Below are positions 17,060 to 25,845 of a stretch of 64,000 nucleotides of DNA, one piece after another. The notes beneath the pieces were generated by a model. That model was given only the letters and a program-made list of their open reading frames with translations, made no database searches and was not told the DNA's origin. The DNA comes from CAVOAK01 sp963664465. Lineage in GTDB: Bacteria; Pseudomonadota; Alphaproteobacteria; UBA8366; CAVOAK01. Each line of letters starts with the position of its first letter. Position 1 is the first letter of the stretch. The position numbers and the translations under genes are program-made. The stretch spans positions 124,001-188,000 of the forward strand of contig CAXXSU010000006.1 in NCBI GenBank assembly GCA_963664465.2, read 5' to 3'.

Positions 17060-17118
17060 TTTGAACCCCTGTTACCGGCGTGAGAGGCCGGCGTCCTAGG
17101 CCACTAGACGAAGGGGAC
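17043..17118 (-). tRNA. tRNA-Glu (anticodon CTC)
   Basis: A 76-nt cloverleaf including an encoded CCA. The acceptor stem GTCCCCT pairs with AGGGGAC. The anticodon stem CCGGC/GCCGG encloses the loop CTCTCAC with anticodon CTC, reading GAG. The T arm is AGGGG-TTCAAAT-CCCCT. The D arm region TCGTCTAGTGGCCTAGGAC is of tRNA-Glu type. Its 3' end is duplicated at 11093-11116. Confidence 0.95.
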
Positions 17119-17225
17119 CCGGTTTTGCAGCAGCCCCACTCTTAGCCGAAAAATATGGCCGCCAGCAACGGCTATTCGCAGCGCGCCAGGGACGCGCCGT
17201 CAACAAGATCATCTGCACTTGTGTC

Positions 17226-18299
17226 TCAGACCGCGGTTTGCACGTCGTCGGTGGCGCTGTTGGCGGTGCCGGCGGCATAGCCTTGCGCCGCCTCGATCAT
17301 CGCCGAGACATCCTGCTCCGATGTGCTGAAGGCGGTGACCAGGCGGATGCAATCCGGTCCGCCGGCGGCCCACGGGTAGAACTTGAAGCCGTCGGCCAGC
17401 AGGCCCTCGCTGACGTGCTGCGGGACGGTCACGAACAACTCGTTGGCCTCGACCGGGTGCAGCAGGGTCGCGCCCGGCAGGCCGGCGAGCGCCCCGGCGA
17501 GCTGCGCCGCCATGGCGTTGGCGTGCCTGGCGTTCCGCAACCACAGATCATCGGTTAGATAGGCGTCGAGCTGCGCCGACAGGAAGCGCATCTTCGACCA
17601 GAGATGACCGGCGCGTTTGCGCCGATAGCCGAAATCGATGGCCAAGGCTTCGTCGAAGAAGACCACAGCCTCGGCCGCCAATGCGCCGTTCTTGGTGGCG
17701 CCGAACGACAAGACGTCGAGACCCGCGCGCCAGGTAGCGTCGGCGGGGCTGCAGCCCAACGAGACAAGTGCATTGGCGAAGCGCGCGCCGTCCATGTGCA
17801 GCTTGAGATCGCGCTCCCGGCAGAGATCGGCGATCGCCCGCGTTTCCTCCACGCTGTAGATCGTGCCGGCCTCGCTGGCCTGCGACAGCGTGACCGCCGC
17901 CGGTTGCGTGTGATGCACGAAGCCAACCTGGAAACGGCCGAGCGCTGCCTCCAATATCTCAGGGCTGAGCTTGCAATGCTCGCCCGCAAGCGGCACCAGC
18001 TTGGCGCCGCTGTAAAACTCCGGCGCACCGCATTCGTCTTCCCAGGCATGGCTTTCCTCGTGACAAAGGATCGACCCGTAGGGTGGCGCCATGGCCGAGA
18101 GCGCAAGCGCGTTGGCGGCGGTTCCCGTCGCCACCGGGTAGACGGTCACTTCGGTCTCGAAGATCTCGTTGAAGCGCTGACGCAAACGATCGGTCAGCGG
18201 GTCCTCGCCATAGGGCATCGAGGCTCCCTGGTTGGCCTCAGCGAGGGCATCGATAATCTCCGGCGATGCGCCGCTGACGTTGTCGCTGCAGAAGTTCAC
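17226..18299 (-). CDS. ltaE: Low-specificity L-threonine aldolase (beta-eliminating lyase family)
   Basis: A 357-residue fold-type I PLP enzyme. The Schiff-base lysine is in LSFGATKNGALAAE, the PLP-binding Asp in LHMDGARFANAL, and the N-terminus NFCSDNVSGASPEI is typical of threonine aldolases. It cleaves L-threonine or L-allo-threonine to glycine and acetaldehyde. The start is a GTG at 18299 that overlaps the TAG stop of the upstream DUF6476-like gene (TAGTG), indicating translational coupling. Length is normal for the family. Confidence 0.9.
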   Translation of the reverse strand: MNFCSDNVSGASPEIIDALAEANQGASMPYGEDPLTDRLRQRFNEIFETEVTVYPVATGTAANALALSAMAPPYGSILCHEESHAWEDECGAPEFYSGAKLVPLAGEHCKLSPEILEAALGRFQVGFVHHTQPAAVTLSQASEAGTIYSVEETRAIADLCRERDLKLHMDGARFANALVSLGCSPADATWRAGLDVLSFGATKNGALAAEAVVFFDEALAIDFGYRRKRAGHLWSKMRFLSAQLDAYLTDDLWLRNARHANAMAAQLAGALAGLPGATLLHPVEANELFVTVPQHVSEGLLADGFKFYPWAAGGPDCIRLVTAFSTSEQDVSAMIEAAQGYAAGTANSATDDVQTAV

Positions 18300-18607
18300 T
18301 ATTCGCTTGTCCCTTTATCCAGCATGATCGTGCCCAGTTGCCGGCCGGTATCGAGGTCGAGGACGAGAAGTCTTGCCCCGCCGTCCGCCAGCGTCAGGTG
18401 AATGATGAGCCGACTATCCTCAACGACAAAAGACTCAACGTCAGCGCCCGAGGGCAATGCGATTGTCTGTTCGCCAAAACTGCTCGACGTGCGTCCGTCG
18501 GCGACGGCCCGGTCGCCAAGCTTGCTTACAATGCCATAGACTATGAGGCCCGCGGCAGCCACGATCATGACCCCAAGGAAGATCACAAGAGCCTTCAATC
18601 CACGCAT
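18299..18607 (-). CDS. DUF6476-like single-pass membrane protein
   Basis: A 102-residue protein from the ATG at 18607. It has one N-terminal membrane segment (KALVIFLGVMIVAAAGLIVYGIV) that I break as residues 4-27, and a short periplasmic or soluble beta-rich domain ending in LLVLDLDTGRQLGTIML. This layout fits the small alphaproteobacterial DUF6476 family, of unknown function. It precedes and overlaps threonine aldolase by one base, and its start faces the rluD start only 24 bp away, so the two genes are divergent with overlapping control regions. Confidence 0.7.
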   Translation of the reverse strand: MRGLKALVIFLGVMIVAAAGLIVYGIVSKLGDRAVADGRTSSSFGEQTIALPSGADVESFVVEDSRLIIHLTLADGGARLLVLDLDTGRQLGTIMLDKGTSE

Positions 18608-18631
18608 GTTTTGGCCTCGGATGCGACACCC

Positions 18632-19609
18632 ATGAGCAAACCCGATACCGCAGTATCGCACACGGTTTCGGACGCGGAAGCCGGTGAACGATTCGATCGC
18701 CTGCTCGCCAGATCCTGCCCGGCACTATCGCGGAGCCGAATCCAGTCGCTGATCAAGCAAGGCCAAGCCAGCGCCGACGGCGAGACGATAACCAACCCCT
18801 CATACCGGGTCAAACCAGGGCAAGCCCTGCAGGCGACCGTGCCGCCTGTACGCGCCTCCAAAGTGCAGGCGCAGTCCATTCCGCTGGTCATCCCCTTTGA
18901 GGACGACGATTTGTTGATCGTCGACAAGCCAGCTGGTCTGGCCGTCCACCCGGCGCCCGGCACGCCGGACTCCACGCTCGTCAATGCGCTGCTCGCTCAC
19001 TGCGGCGGCTCACTGTCAGGAATCGGCGGAGAGCGGCGTCCTGGCATCGTTCACCGCCTCGACAAGGACACAAGCGGGCTGATCGTCGTCGCGAAAAACG
19101 ATGCCGCGCACGGAGCGCTTTCCGATCAGTTCCAGGCTCGCGATGTCGAGCGATCCTACGCCGCCGTCGTGTGGGGAATTCCGTTACCGCCCAGCGGTGA
19201 AATCGTGACCAACATCGGGCGCAGCCCACGCGATCGCAAGAAGATGGCGGTGGTGGCGCCGCCAAAAGGGCGAACGGCGATTACACGGTATAGGATTGAA
19301 CGCGCGTTGTCGGGCCGTGCAAGCCTGCTCGAATGCCGGCTTGGAACCGGACGAACGCACCAGATTCGCGTCCATATGGCGCATCTCGGCCATCCCTTGA
19401 TTGGCGACCAGACCTATGGCGGCAAGACGAAGGCCCGTCGGAAAGGGTTGCCCGAACAAAATGCAGCGGCAGTATCGCTGTTTGCCCGCCAGGCCCTACA
19501 CGCGCAGCTCCTTGGATTCAGGCATCCGAAGAGCCAGCGTCTGTTGCGGTTTCAAAGTGCGTTACCCCATGATATAATTGAATTAATAAGTATCTTGGGC
19601 GAAGCTTGA
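18632..19609 (+). CDS. rluD: RluA-family 23S rRNA pseudouridine synthase, RluD type
   Basis: A 325-residue protein from the ATG at 18632; the frame is open upstream to 18338 but that part is antisense to DUF6476. The N-terminal S4 RNA-binding domain (DRLLARSCPALSRSRIQSLI) is followed by the synthase domain with catalytic Asp in GIVHRLDKDTSGL, and the conserved LLECRLGTGRTHQIRVH. RluD isomerises uridines in helix 69 of 23S rRNA. It is directly upstream of rpoH, the usual arrangement in many alphaproteobacteria. Confidence 0.93.
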   Translation: MSKPDTAVSHTVSDAEAGERFDRLLARSCPALSRSRIQSLIKQGQASADGETITNPSYRVKPGQALQATVPPVRASKVQAQSIPLVIPFEDDDLLIVDKPAGLAVHPAPGTPDSTLVNALLAHCGGSLSGIGGERRPGIVHRLDKDTSGLIVVAKNDAAHGALSDQFQARDVERSYAAVVWGIPLPPSGEIVTNIGRSPRDRKKMAVVAPPKGRTAITRYRIERALSGRASLLECRLGTGRTHQIRVHMAHLGHPLIGDQTYGGKTKARRKGLPEQNAAAVSLFARQALHAQLLGFRHPKSQRLLRFQSALPHDIIELISILGEA

Positions 19610-19632
19610 CAGGCATCGTTTCGACCATAGAT
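19605..19632 (+). promoter_or_regulatory. Candidate heat-shock or housekeeping promoter of rpoH
   Basis: CTTGACA at 19605-19611, then 13 bases, then CCATAGAT at 19625-19632. This resembles the sigma-32 pattern (CTTGAAA, 11-16 bases, CCCATNT), and TTGACA with ATAGAT at 15-bp spacing could also serve the vegetative sigma. It overlaps the rluD stop and lies about 110 bp before rpoH. Pattern match only. Confidence 0.4.
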
Positions 19633-19740
19633 AGTCGGACAATACGACGAACTTTTACACGACGAAGTTTTACTGCGCATTTCGGCGCTCTGGGGAGGAG
19701 CGTAGAAACCAGCGCTTGAGAAAGTTGGAGTCTTACGACC

Positions 19741-20631
19741 ATGGCCACTCTTCCCAGCGTCGCGGTCATCAGCCCCGAGGGCAATCTTCACCGCTACCTC
19801 AGCGAGATCCGTAAGTTCCCGATGTTGGAGGTGGACGAAGAGTACATGCTTGCGAAAGCCTGGCGCGAGCACGACGACGTGGAAGCCGCACACCGGCTCG
19901 TGACCAGTCATCTGCGCCTTGTGGCGAAAATCGCCATGGGCTACCGCGGCTATGGTCTGCCTGTCGCCGACCTGATCTCGGAAGGCAATGTCGGCATGAT
20001 GCAGGCCGTGAAACGATTCGATCCGGAGCGCGGATTCCGGCTCGCGACCTACGCGATGTGGTGGATACGCGCCTCGATACAGGAATATGTCCTGCATTCC
20101 TGGTCACTCGTAAAAATCGGCACCACAGCTGCGCAGAAAAAACTTTTCTTCAACCTGCGGAAACTAAAAGGTCAACTGCAGGCCATCGACGAAGGCGACC
20201 TGAAACCAGAGGACGTCGCGAAGATCGCCCAAACACTGGACGTTCCTGAAAAGGACGTTATCTCCATGAACCGGCGCCTTGCGAGCTCCGATCATTCGCT
20301 CAATGCGTCGCCCAAGGCCGACAGCGAAGGTGAGTGGATGGATTGGTTGGTCGACGAGACCGAGAGCCAGGAAATCCAGCTGGCTGAGTCCCAGGAATTG
20401 TCGAAGCGGCGTCTCCTGCTCAACCATGCGATGAGCAGCCTCAACGATCGCGAACGACACATCCTTGTTGAGCGCCGGTTGCGCGACGAACCGAGAACGC
20501 TTGAAGATTTAAGCCAAGAGTATGCTGTTAGCCGAGAGCGAATTCGACAGATTGAGGTCCGCGCATTCGAAAAACTGCAACGGGCCATCCGATCTGCGGC
20601 ACGGGAGAGTCAGCTCTCGGGTGAAGTTTAG
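19741..20631 (+). CDS. rpoH: RNA polymerase sigma factor RpoH (sigma-32, heat shock)
   Basis: A 296-residue group 3-like sigma factor of RpoH type. It shows region 2 (LVTSHLRLVAKIAMGYRGYG; GMMQAVKRFDPERGFRLATY; MWWIRASIQEYVL), the RpoH box QKKLFFNLRKLKG that distinguishes sigma-32 from sigma-70, and region 4 (DLSQEYAVSRERIRQIEVRA). It directs transcription of chaperone and protease genes after heat or misfolding stress. It lies downstream of rluD, with a candidate promoter in the 130-bp gap. Confidence 0.96.
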   Translation: MATLPSVAVISPEGNLHRYLSEIRKFPMLEVDEEYMLAKAWREHDDVEAAHRLVTSHLRLVAKIAMGYRGYGLPVADLISEGNVGMMQAVKRFDPERGFRLATYAMWWIRASIQEYVLHSWSLVKIGTTAAQKKLFFNLRKLKGQLQAIDEGDLKPEDVAKIAQTLDVPEKDVISMNRRLASSDHSLNASPKADSEGEWMDWLVDETESQEIQLAESQELSKRRLLLNHAMSSLNDRERHILVERRLRDEPRTLEDLSQEYAVSRERIRQIEVRAFEKLQRAIRSAARESQLSGEV

Positions 20632-20667
20632 TCGAGGCGGTCAGGTAACGTCCGCGAGAGCGCACGA

Positions 20668-21270
20668 TCAACTCTCCTCGTCGTCTTCCTCGTCGTCAAA
20701 CTCCTCGTCGAGTTCCGGCTCAGACTCCTCGGGCGCGGCCTGCGCTTCGCCTGGCGCCCCGCCGGCGCTCCGGCGTTGGGATTCGGCTGCTTCGGTTGCC
20801 GAGCGGCGCACGGTATTTCCCCACTCATTCATGAGTTCCGTCTGGCGGGATTTTAGCGCCTGTTGGCGAATCTCGTGATTGACCGCCATCCAAGCCGCGA
20901 CAACGGGTGGGGTTGCGTAGTGAATGAGCCATCCGACCGCCGCCGCGCCGTACATTGCAAACCACGCGAACGGATCGACAAGAATCGCGATGACGGCGTC
21001 GACCGAATGGTCACCGGTCCACAATCTGAGTGCATAGGGAAGGCAACCACAAAAATTTAGGTATCCGACCGTGCGCGATGTGTATTTCATCGGGTGGCGA
21101 TCGATAATATAGGCCACTATCGTCGGCACCATACCGACCGTCAGCAGGATGACGGTCGGCAACGCGGTGATGACAAAGACCGGCGCAAGAAACCAGGCCA
21201 GTATCTTGTACATGGCCGGCGGTCCCTTGGTACCGCCCTGCTGTTCAGCCGATGGGTTGTCGTCCGCCAT
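20668..21270 (-). CDS. Hypothetical membrane protein with acidic C-terminal tail
   Basis: A 200-residue protein. Hydrophobic segments at about residues 22-55 (ILAWFLAPVFVITALPTVIL and following) and 85-118 suggest three or four membrane passes. The C-terminal third is soluble and ends in a highly acidic run (EEFDDEEDDEES). It starts 11 bp after the stop of the pseudokinase gene, so the two are almost certainly co-transcribed and possibly functionally linked. No family recognised. It is convergent with rpoH. Confidence 0.7.
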   Translation of the reverse strand: MADDNPSAEQQGGTKGPPAMYKILAWFLAPVFVITALPTVILLTVGMVPTIVAYIIDRHPMKYTSRTVGYLNFCGCLPYALRLWTGDHSVDAVIAILVDPFAWFAMYGAAAVGWLIHYATPPVVAAWMAVNHEIRQQALKSRQTELMNEWGNTVRRSATEAAESQRRSAGGAPGEAQAAPEESEPELDEEFDDEEDDEES

Positions 21271-21281
21271 ATTGCGTCCTG

Positions 21282-23300
21282 TTAGAAAAGCCAGACCAGC
21301 GCGATCACAAGGGTTACGATCGTCGTAACAAATCCGGAAATCACCGAGGAAACTTGGGCACCCGTGAGCGCCGACAGGGAACTTCTGTTCTGACGTTCGT
21401 AATCAAGTTGCTCCTGTCCTCTCACGCTATAGGCATACTCGGTAACGGCGACCTGGAAAGATCTGGCATCCGCACTCAGCATTGCCTGATTGTCGACCGC
21501 ATTGAGCAGCTCGAAAATACGCCCACTTTTTGCGACTCGCCTCAGTTCGTCGCGCACGCGCTTTCGTTGTCGTCTGCTGTGAAAACGATTCGTCGCCGGC
21601 TCCAGCGCCTTCGCTAGTTCCTGCGACAAAGCCGGAAAGATACGCGTCGGCTGGTTTTCCTGTATCGAAGACAGTAGCCGTGCCGCCGCAACGATCGGTA
21701 TGTACTGATCGGTGCGATTGTCCATGTCCTGCAATTCAGAATTGACCGATATCCTGAATCTGGCGGCAACGAACGCCCCGACATGGCGATCAACATACTG
21801 CCTTGCTTCTCCTTTTTGTTGCTGCGCGACACGCTCGAGCGCCGGCATTAGGTCGTCGGCTGAGATGACGTATTCCCGCTCCAGCATCGGCGAGAGACAA
21901 GGCTGATTGGGGTTCAGGTCGTAAATTGCACGCTCGACGCCAAATCCAACGCCTGTCCGCTCAAGCAGTGGCTTCAGCTTTTCGTAATCGCTTGCGCTAC
22001 GCATTAGTTCGGGGCGCGGTCGGTTCTGACATTCGAACCAATATGGAACCAAATTGATCCGCATGATCGTTGCAAATAATTCATGAGCATCAGGAGAATC
22101 GGAAAAGGCTGCCAAGAGCGACCCAAAGCCGTCGATCAGGGCGCGGAAGTCGCGGTAGCGAACCGGGGCGCTTGGATGGAGTGCAATACACGTTCGCGCG
22201 ACCAGCCGGTCGTCATTGTCCGAGCCGACCGCCTCAGTACTGGCAGCTTGGGTCACGGCATCCGCCATATCGTCATCGCCGATACTGCGCCTGATCCATG
22301 TCGCAATTGATCCGTTGCGGACATATTCGACAGATTCGTCCCAATTTTGCGACATCCCTTGAGCCAGATCGCGGCCCGTCATAAATCCGGTTTCGCCGAT
22401 CTCGAACGCGCGTCCCCCTTTTTGTGGCAAGGTCTGGGGCCTCGGGCTCAAACGACGTCCGTTAATCCAATAGACCAGGTCCTCAAGTCCCCACCGATCA
22501 ATGGGATTGTCGTTTAACAATCCGCGCAACGGCTCCATCATCGTCAGCGAAACTCGTTCCGAACCGACCAATGCCGTATACGATCCCACTGCCATCTTGC
22601 GGCGCAAAATCTCGTCATCGCTCATGCCAAAGCAGGGTGAATGGCCGATCAACAACGCCAGCGTCGTGACACCTACCGCATAGAGGTCATCGGCAAGCCC
22701 ACCCTCGCCACGCCCCGCAGGTGCGGATAGGCCCGCTTCAATCGTTTCGTAGACGACAGGCTGTGTGACAGCGATCGGCGCTGATAGGCATTGGCCAAAA
22801 ACCATCCGGTTACCTGCTTCGTCGTCGAAGAACAGGTTGTCCGGCCGAATTGCACGATGGACGACGCCGTGGGATGCCATATCACGAAGAACATAGGACG
22901 ACTGCTGCAGGCAAATCCGAGTAACGAGTTCCTCCAGCAATGGAGTCTCCGGCTCGTCAAGCGAGGGAAATACGCGTCGGCCACGCGGCTGCTCGACGAC
23001 AATGACGGGGCAGCGCCGTCCTTCAAGGGGCCAATCCACAATTCCCGAGTCGACAATTTTCATGAGTGCGGGGTTATCGATGCGTTGCATCGGGGCGACG
23101 GCATCCATGCGCGGTGGCTGCTTCGGGTCGCAAACAAGCGCAATAATCTCGCGACCCGGATCCCGGCGATGGGCCGCGGCATACGCCACAGCAGGGGCCA
23201 AATCGTACGCAGGCACCGGTTGGTTCGGGTTGATATCTACGCGGTCCTGAATCGAGACGGTGCTCTTACTTCCTTCACCGCCCGTCAAATTCAATGCCAT
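21282..23300 (-). CDS. Tail-anchored protein-kinase-like protein, probable pseudokinase
   Basis: A 672-residue protein. Residues about 50-330 follow a Ser/Thr kinase fold: the catalytic-loop segment reads VVHRAIRPDNLFFD (148-158), where the HRD aspartate is Ala150, the DFG position reads VFG (167-169), and no VAIK lysine or glycine-rich loop is evident. Later kinase-like segments (DDLYAVGVTTLALLIG; DRWGLEDLVYWINGR) are retained. The rest is helical, and the last 23 residues are one hydrophobic segment, so the protein is probably tethered by its C-terminus with the kinase-like part in the cytoplasm. It sits 69 bp behind purA and 11 bp before a membrane protein. Lost catalysis is inferred from motif loss. 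Confidence 0.75.
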   Translation of the reverse strand: MALNLTGGEGSKSTVSIQDRVDINPNQPVPAYDLAPAVAYAAAHRRDPGREIIALVCDPKQPPRMDAVAPMQRIDNPALMKIVDSGIVDWPLEGRRCPVIVVEQPRGRRVFPSLDEPETPLLEELVTRICLQQSSYVLRDMASHGVVHRAIRPDNLFFDDEAGNRMVFGQCLSAPIAVTQPVVYETIEAGLSAPAGRGEGGLADDLYAVGVTTLALLIGHSPCFGMSDDEILRRKMAVGSYTALVGSERVSLTMMEPLRGLLNDNPIDRWGLEDLVYWINGRRLSPRPQTLPQKGGRAFEIGETGFMTGRDLAQGMSQNWDESVEYVRNGSIATWIRRSIGDDDMADAVTQAASTEAVGSDNDDRLVARTCIALHPSAPVRYRDFRALIDGFGSLLAAFSDSPDAHELFATIMRINLVPYWFECQNRPRPELMRSASDYEKLKPLLERTGVGFGVERAIYDLNPNQPCLSPMLEREYVISADDLMPALERVAQQQKGEARQYVDRHVGAFVAARFRISVNSELQDMDNRTDQYIPIVAAARLLSSIQENQPTRIFPALSQELAKALEPATNRFHSRRQRKRVRDELRRVAKSGRIFELLNAVDNQAMLSADARSFQVAVTEYAYSVRGQEQLDYERQNRSSLSALTGAQVSSVISGFVTTIVTLVIALVWLF

Positions 23301-23369
23301 AGTGTGCCAATCCCCGCGGCAGGTCGTACGCGCTCACCACACCCCCGCATGATTCGCGCCAAAGTGTCG

Positions 23370-24665
23370 TTACTGGGCGAAAGGGTCACGCACGAGGATG
23401 GTATCCTCTCTTTCCGGGCTGGTCGACAACAAGGCGACCGGCGTCTCAATCAACTCTTCGATGCGACGGATGTATTTGATCGCGGTCGCCGGCAAATCGG
23501 CCCAAGAGCGCGCGCCCTTTGTGCTCCCCTGCCATCCCTCGTGGGTCTCGAATATCGGCTGCACTTGCGCTTGTTTGGCACCGGCAGCGGGCAGATGGTC
23601 CAAAATGCTCTTGCCCAATCGGTAGGCGGTACAGAGCTTGATCTCAGGCATTCCGTCGAGCACGTCGAGTTTGGTGAGGGCGATCCCGTCCATTCCAGCA
23701 ATCTTTGCCGCCTGCCGCACCATCACGGCATCGAACCATCCGCAGCGGCGACGTCGGCCGGTTACCGTCCCAAACTCGCGTCCGCGCTCGCCAAGCAGCT
23801 GTCCCGTTGCATCGCTGAGCTCGGTTGGGAAGGGACCTGCTCCAACGCGCGTCGTGTAGGCCTTGGTGATTCCAAGCACATAGTCCAACGCTCCAGGACC
23901 GATGCCGGATCCGGTCGCCGCCTCGGCCGGTGTCGTATTGGACGACGTTGCGAACGGGTAGGTCCCGTGATCGACATCGAGCATGATGCCTTGCGCCCCT
24001 TCAAACAGGATTCGCTGATTGGTCCGGCGCGCATCGTCTAACAGCTGCCAAACCGATGCCATGTACGGCAGGATTTTTACGGCAATCTCGTTCAGTTCCT
24101 TCAGCAAGGGCTCCATTTCTATTTGCGGTTCGCCAAGGCCCTGCAGCAATGCGTTGTGATGCACCAGCAGCGCTTCGACCTTTTCGGCGACGACGCTGGG
24201 CTCGGCAAGATCGCAGATCCGTATGGCGCGGCGTGCGACCTTGTCCTCGTATGCCGGGCCAATTCCCCGCCCAGTCGTACCGATCTTTTGATCGCCGCTG
24301 GCGAGTTCTTCGCGGACATTGTCGAGGCGCCGGTGCAACGGCAGGATCAGCGATGCATTCTCGGCGACCTTCAGAGAATCGGGACTTACGTCCACGCCGG
24401 CTGCCTGGATTTGTTCGATTTCCTCGATCAGCGCCCACGGATCGACGACAACTCCATTTCCAAGAATGGAAAGTTTCCCAGGCCGCACGACACCCGACGG
24501 CAGCAAGCTGAGCTTGTAGGTTGTGCCATCGATGACCAAGGTATGGCCGGCATTGTGTCCGCCTTGAAAGCGCACAACGACATCCGCGCGCTCCGACAGC
24601 CAATCGACGATTTTTCCCTTACCTTCGTCACCCCACTGTGAGCCGACGACCACAACATTAGTCAT
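23370..24665 (-). CDS. purA: Adenylosuccinate synthetase
   Basis: A 431-residue enzyme of normal length. The N-terminal P-loop GSQWGDEGKGK, the IMP-binding GGHNAGHTLV, GTTGRGIGPAYEDK and the C-terminal GTP-binding KLDVLDGMPEIKLC are all present. It makes adenylosuccinate from IMP, aspartate and GTP, the committed step to AMP. It follows serC, serA and an FG-GAP protein on the same strand. Confidence 0.97.
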   Translation of the reverse strand: MTNVVVVGSQWGDEGKGKIVDWLSERADVVVRFQGGHNAGHTLVIDGTTYKLSLLPSGVVRPGKLSILGNGVVVDPWALIEEIEQIQAAGVDVSPDSLKVAENASLILPLHRRLDNVREELASGDQKIGTTGRGIGPAYEDKVARRAIRICDLAEPSVVAEKVEALLVHHNALLQGLGEPQIEMEPLLKELNEIAVKILPYMASVWQLLDDARRTNQRILFEGAQGIMLDVDHGTYPFATSSNTTPAEAATGSGIGPGALDYVLGITKAYTTRVGAGPFPTELSDATGQLLGERGREFGTVTGRRRRCGWFDAVMVRQAAKIAGMDGIALTKLDVLDGMPEIKLCTAYRLGKSILDHLPAAGAKQAQVQPIFETHEGWQGSTKGARSWADLPATAIKYIRRIEELIETPVALLSTSPEREDTILVRDPFAQ

Positions 24666-24782
24666 GAATTGTCAGTCCTCGCCAAAATGCGCAACGCGCC
24701 AGCTTTAGGTAGGACACTTGCATCAGTTCGAGCAAACAATCAGCCATATTGGTGTGACAATCGAGACAGTAACTTCACGCTG

Positions 24783-25799
24783 TCAACGTCGGATCATCGT
24801 CAAAGACCCGTTTGCCAGCCCGTAAACAATATCCTTCAGGCCATTTCCGTCCAGGTCGACAGACACAATTGATGTCGAAATTGCACTTGCATTCTTGATA
24901 GACTGCAGTTCCTCAAACTTGCCATCTGCCACGGTTACAACCTTCAATATACTTCGATCTTGTGCCGGCAAGACAAAATCCATCACTCCGTCGTCATTTG
25001 CATCCAAGATGGTGGCCAGCCCCAGCACGGTAGAACCGATTGCATGGTTTGAATAACCGAACCAGCGACCAAGCTCGACAAGACGCGTCCCGTCTTGCCG
25101 AAAGAGAACCAGCCAGCCGCCAATGTGCGGCGTGATCACGGCGGCGAGTTCAATCTGCATATCGCCGTCAAAGTCGGCGGCGCCGATCGGGTTGAGCCAA
25201 CGACTTGGCCGCCCGATAGGTAAGGCTTCCGCGACTTGGACAAGTGCGCCGTCCCGCAGACCGAATACCGAGAGCGCTGCTCCAGCTTGCAAATAGGATC
25301 TGACGACGAGGATTTCGTCGGCCTCGTCGCCGTCAATATCGTGAAGCCGTGGCAACAGGTCTTCGAACACCGAGTCTTTGCCGAGCATGAACTCGTGCCT
25401 GCGCCCGTCAGTCCCTTCAACGGCTAATCCGCCAGCCTCAATCGCATCGCCAAGAATACCATGTTGGTAGCGCGACGTCGGCGAAACGAACCAGGCCGAA
25501 CGGATGTTGCGCTTGCCGAAAGCAACGGACGCATGCGGGATAATTCCCGGTGCAGTCGTCGCACTCGACTGCGACAGGCGGACCAGCGAAACCTTGGAAT
25601 TAGTATCGAAGTTCAGGCGATAGCGAGAGTCTTTGCCAGCCACGACTATGTCGTTTCCGGGCGCCAAGACATCGACCATATCGTCGAGTATTGCCACCAC
25701 GACCGGTTGCCATTGGTCCGCAGCGACAATCTTTGAGGGATGCACACTGATACTTACTACGGCAATTGCAACGGCGACCCTCGTCCACGGAATTGCCAT
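24783..25799 (-). CDS. Exported FG-GAP/VCBS-repeat protein
   Basis: A 338-residue protein from the ATG at 25799, giving a clear signal peptide: MAIPWTR, a hydrophobic core VAVAIAVVSISV, and an AA-DQW cleavage region. An alternative start at 25859 overlaps the serA stop by 14 bp and would add 20 residues. Four Ca-binding-like FG-GAP motifs are visible (HDIDGDEADEILVV; ADFDGDMQIELAAV; LDANDDGVMDFVLP; VDLDGNGLKDIVYG), implying a periplasmic beta-propeller. No enzymatic domain is seen. In many alphaproteobacteria hisZ lies between serA and purA; here this unrelated gene takes that place. Confidence 0.75.
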   Translation of the reverse strand: MAIPWTRVAVAIAVVSISVHPSKIVAADQWQPVVVAILDDMVDVLAPGNDIVVAGKDSRYRLNFDTNSKVSLVRLSQSSATTAPGIIPHASVAFGKRNIRSAWFVSPTSRYQHGILGDAIEAGGLAVEGTDGRRHEFMLGKDSVFEDLLPRLHDIDGDEADEILVVRSYLQAGAALSVFGLRDGALVQVAEALPIGRPSRWLNPIGAADFDGDMQIELAAVITPHIGGWLVLFRQDGTRLVELGRWFGYSNHAIGSTVLGLATILDANDDGVMDFVLPAQDRSILKVVTVADGKFEELQSIKNASAISTSIVSVDLDGNGLKDIVYGLANGSLTMIRR

Positions 25800-25845
25800 G
25801 GCGACACCCACCGGCCAACTCCATCCAGCCGTCACGTGCCAGCCG

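Noticed and set aside
22791..24041. A long rightward frame over purA and the pseudokinase
   Set aside because: It is a high-GC shadow of two well-supported leftward genes.
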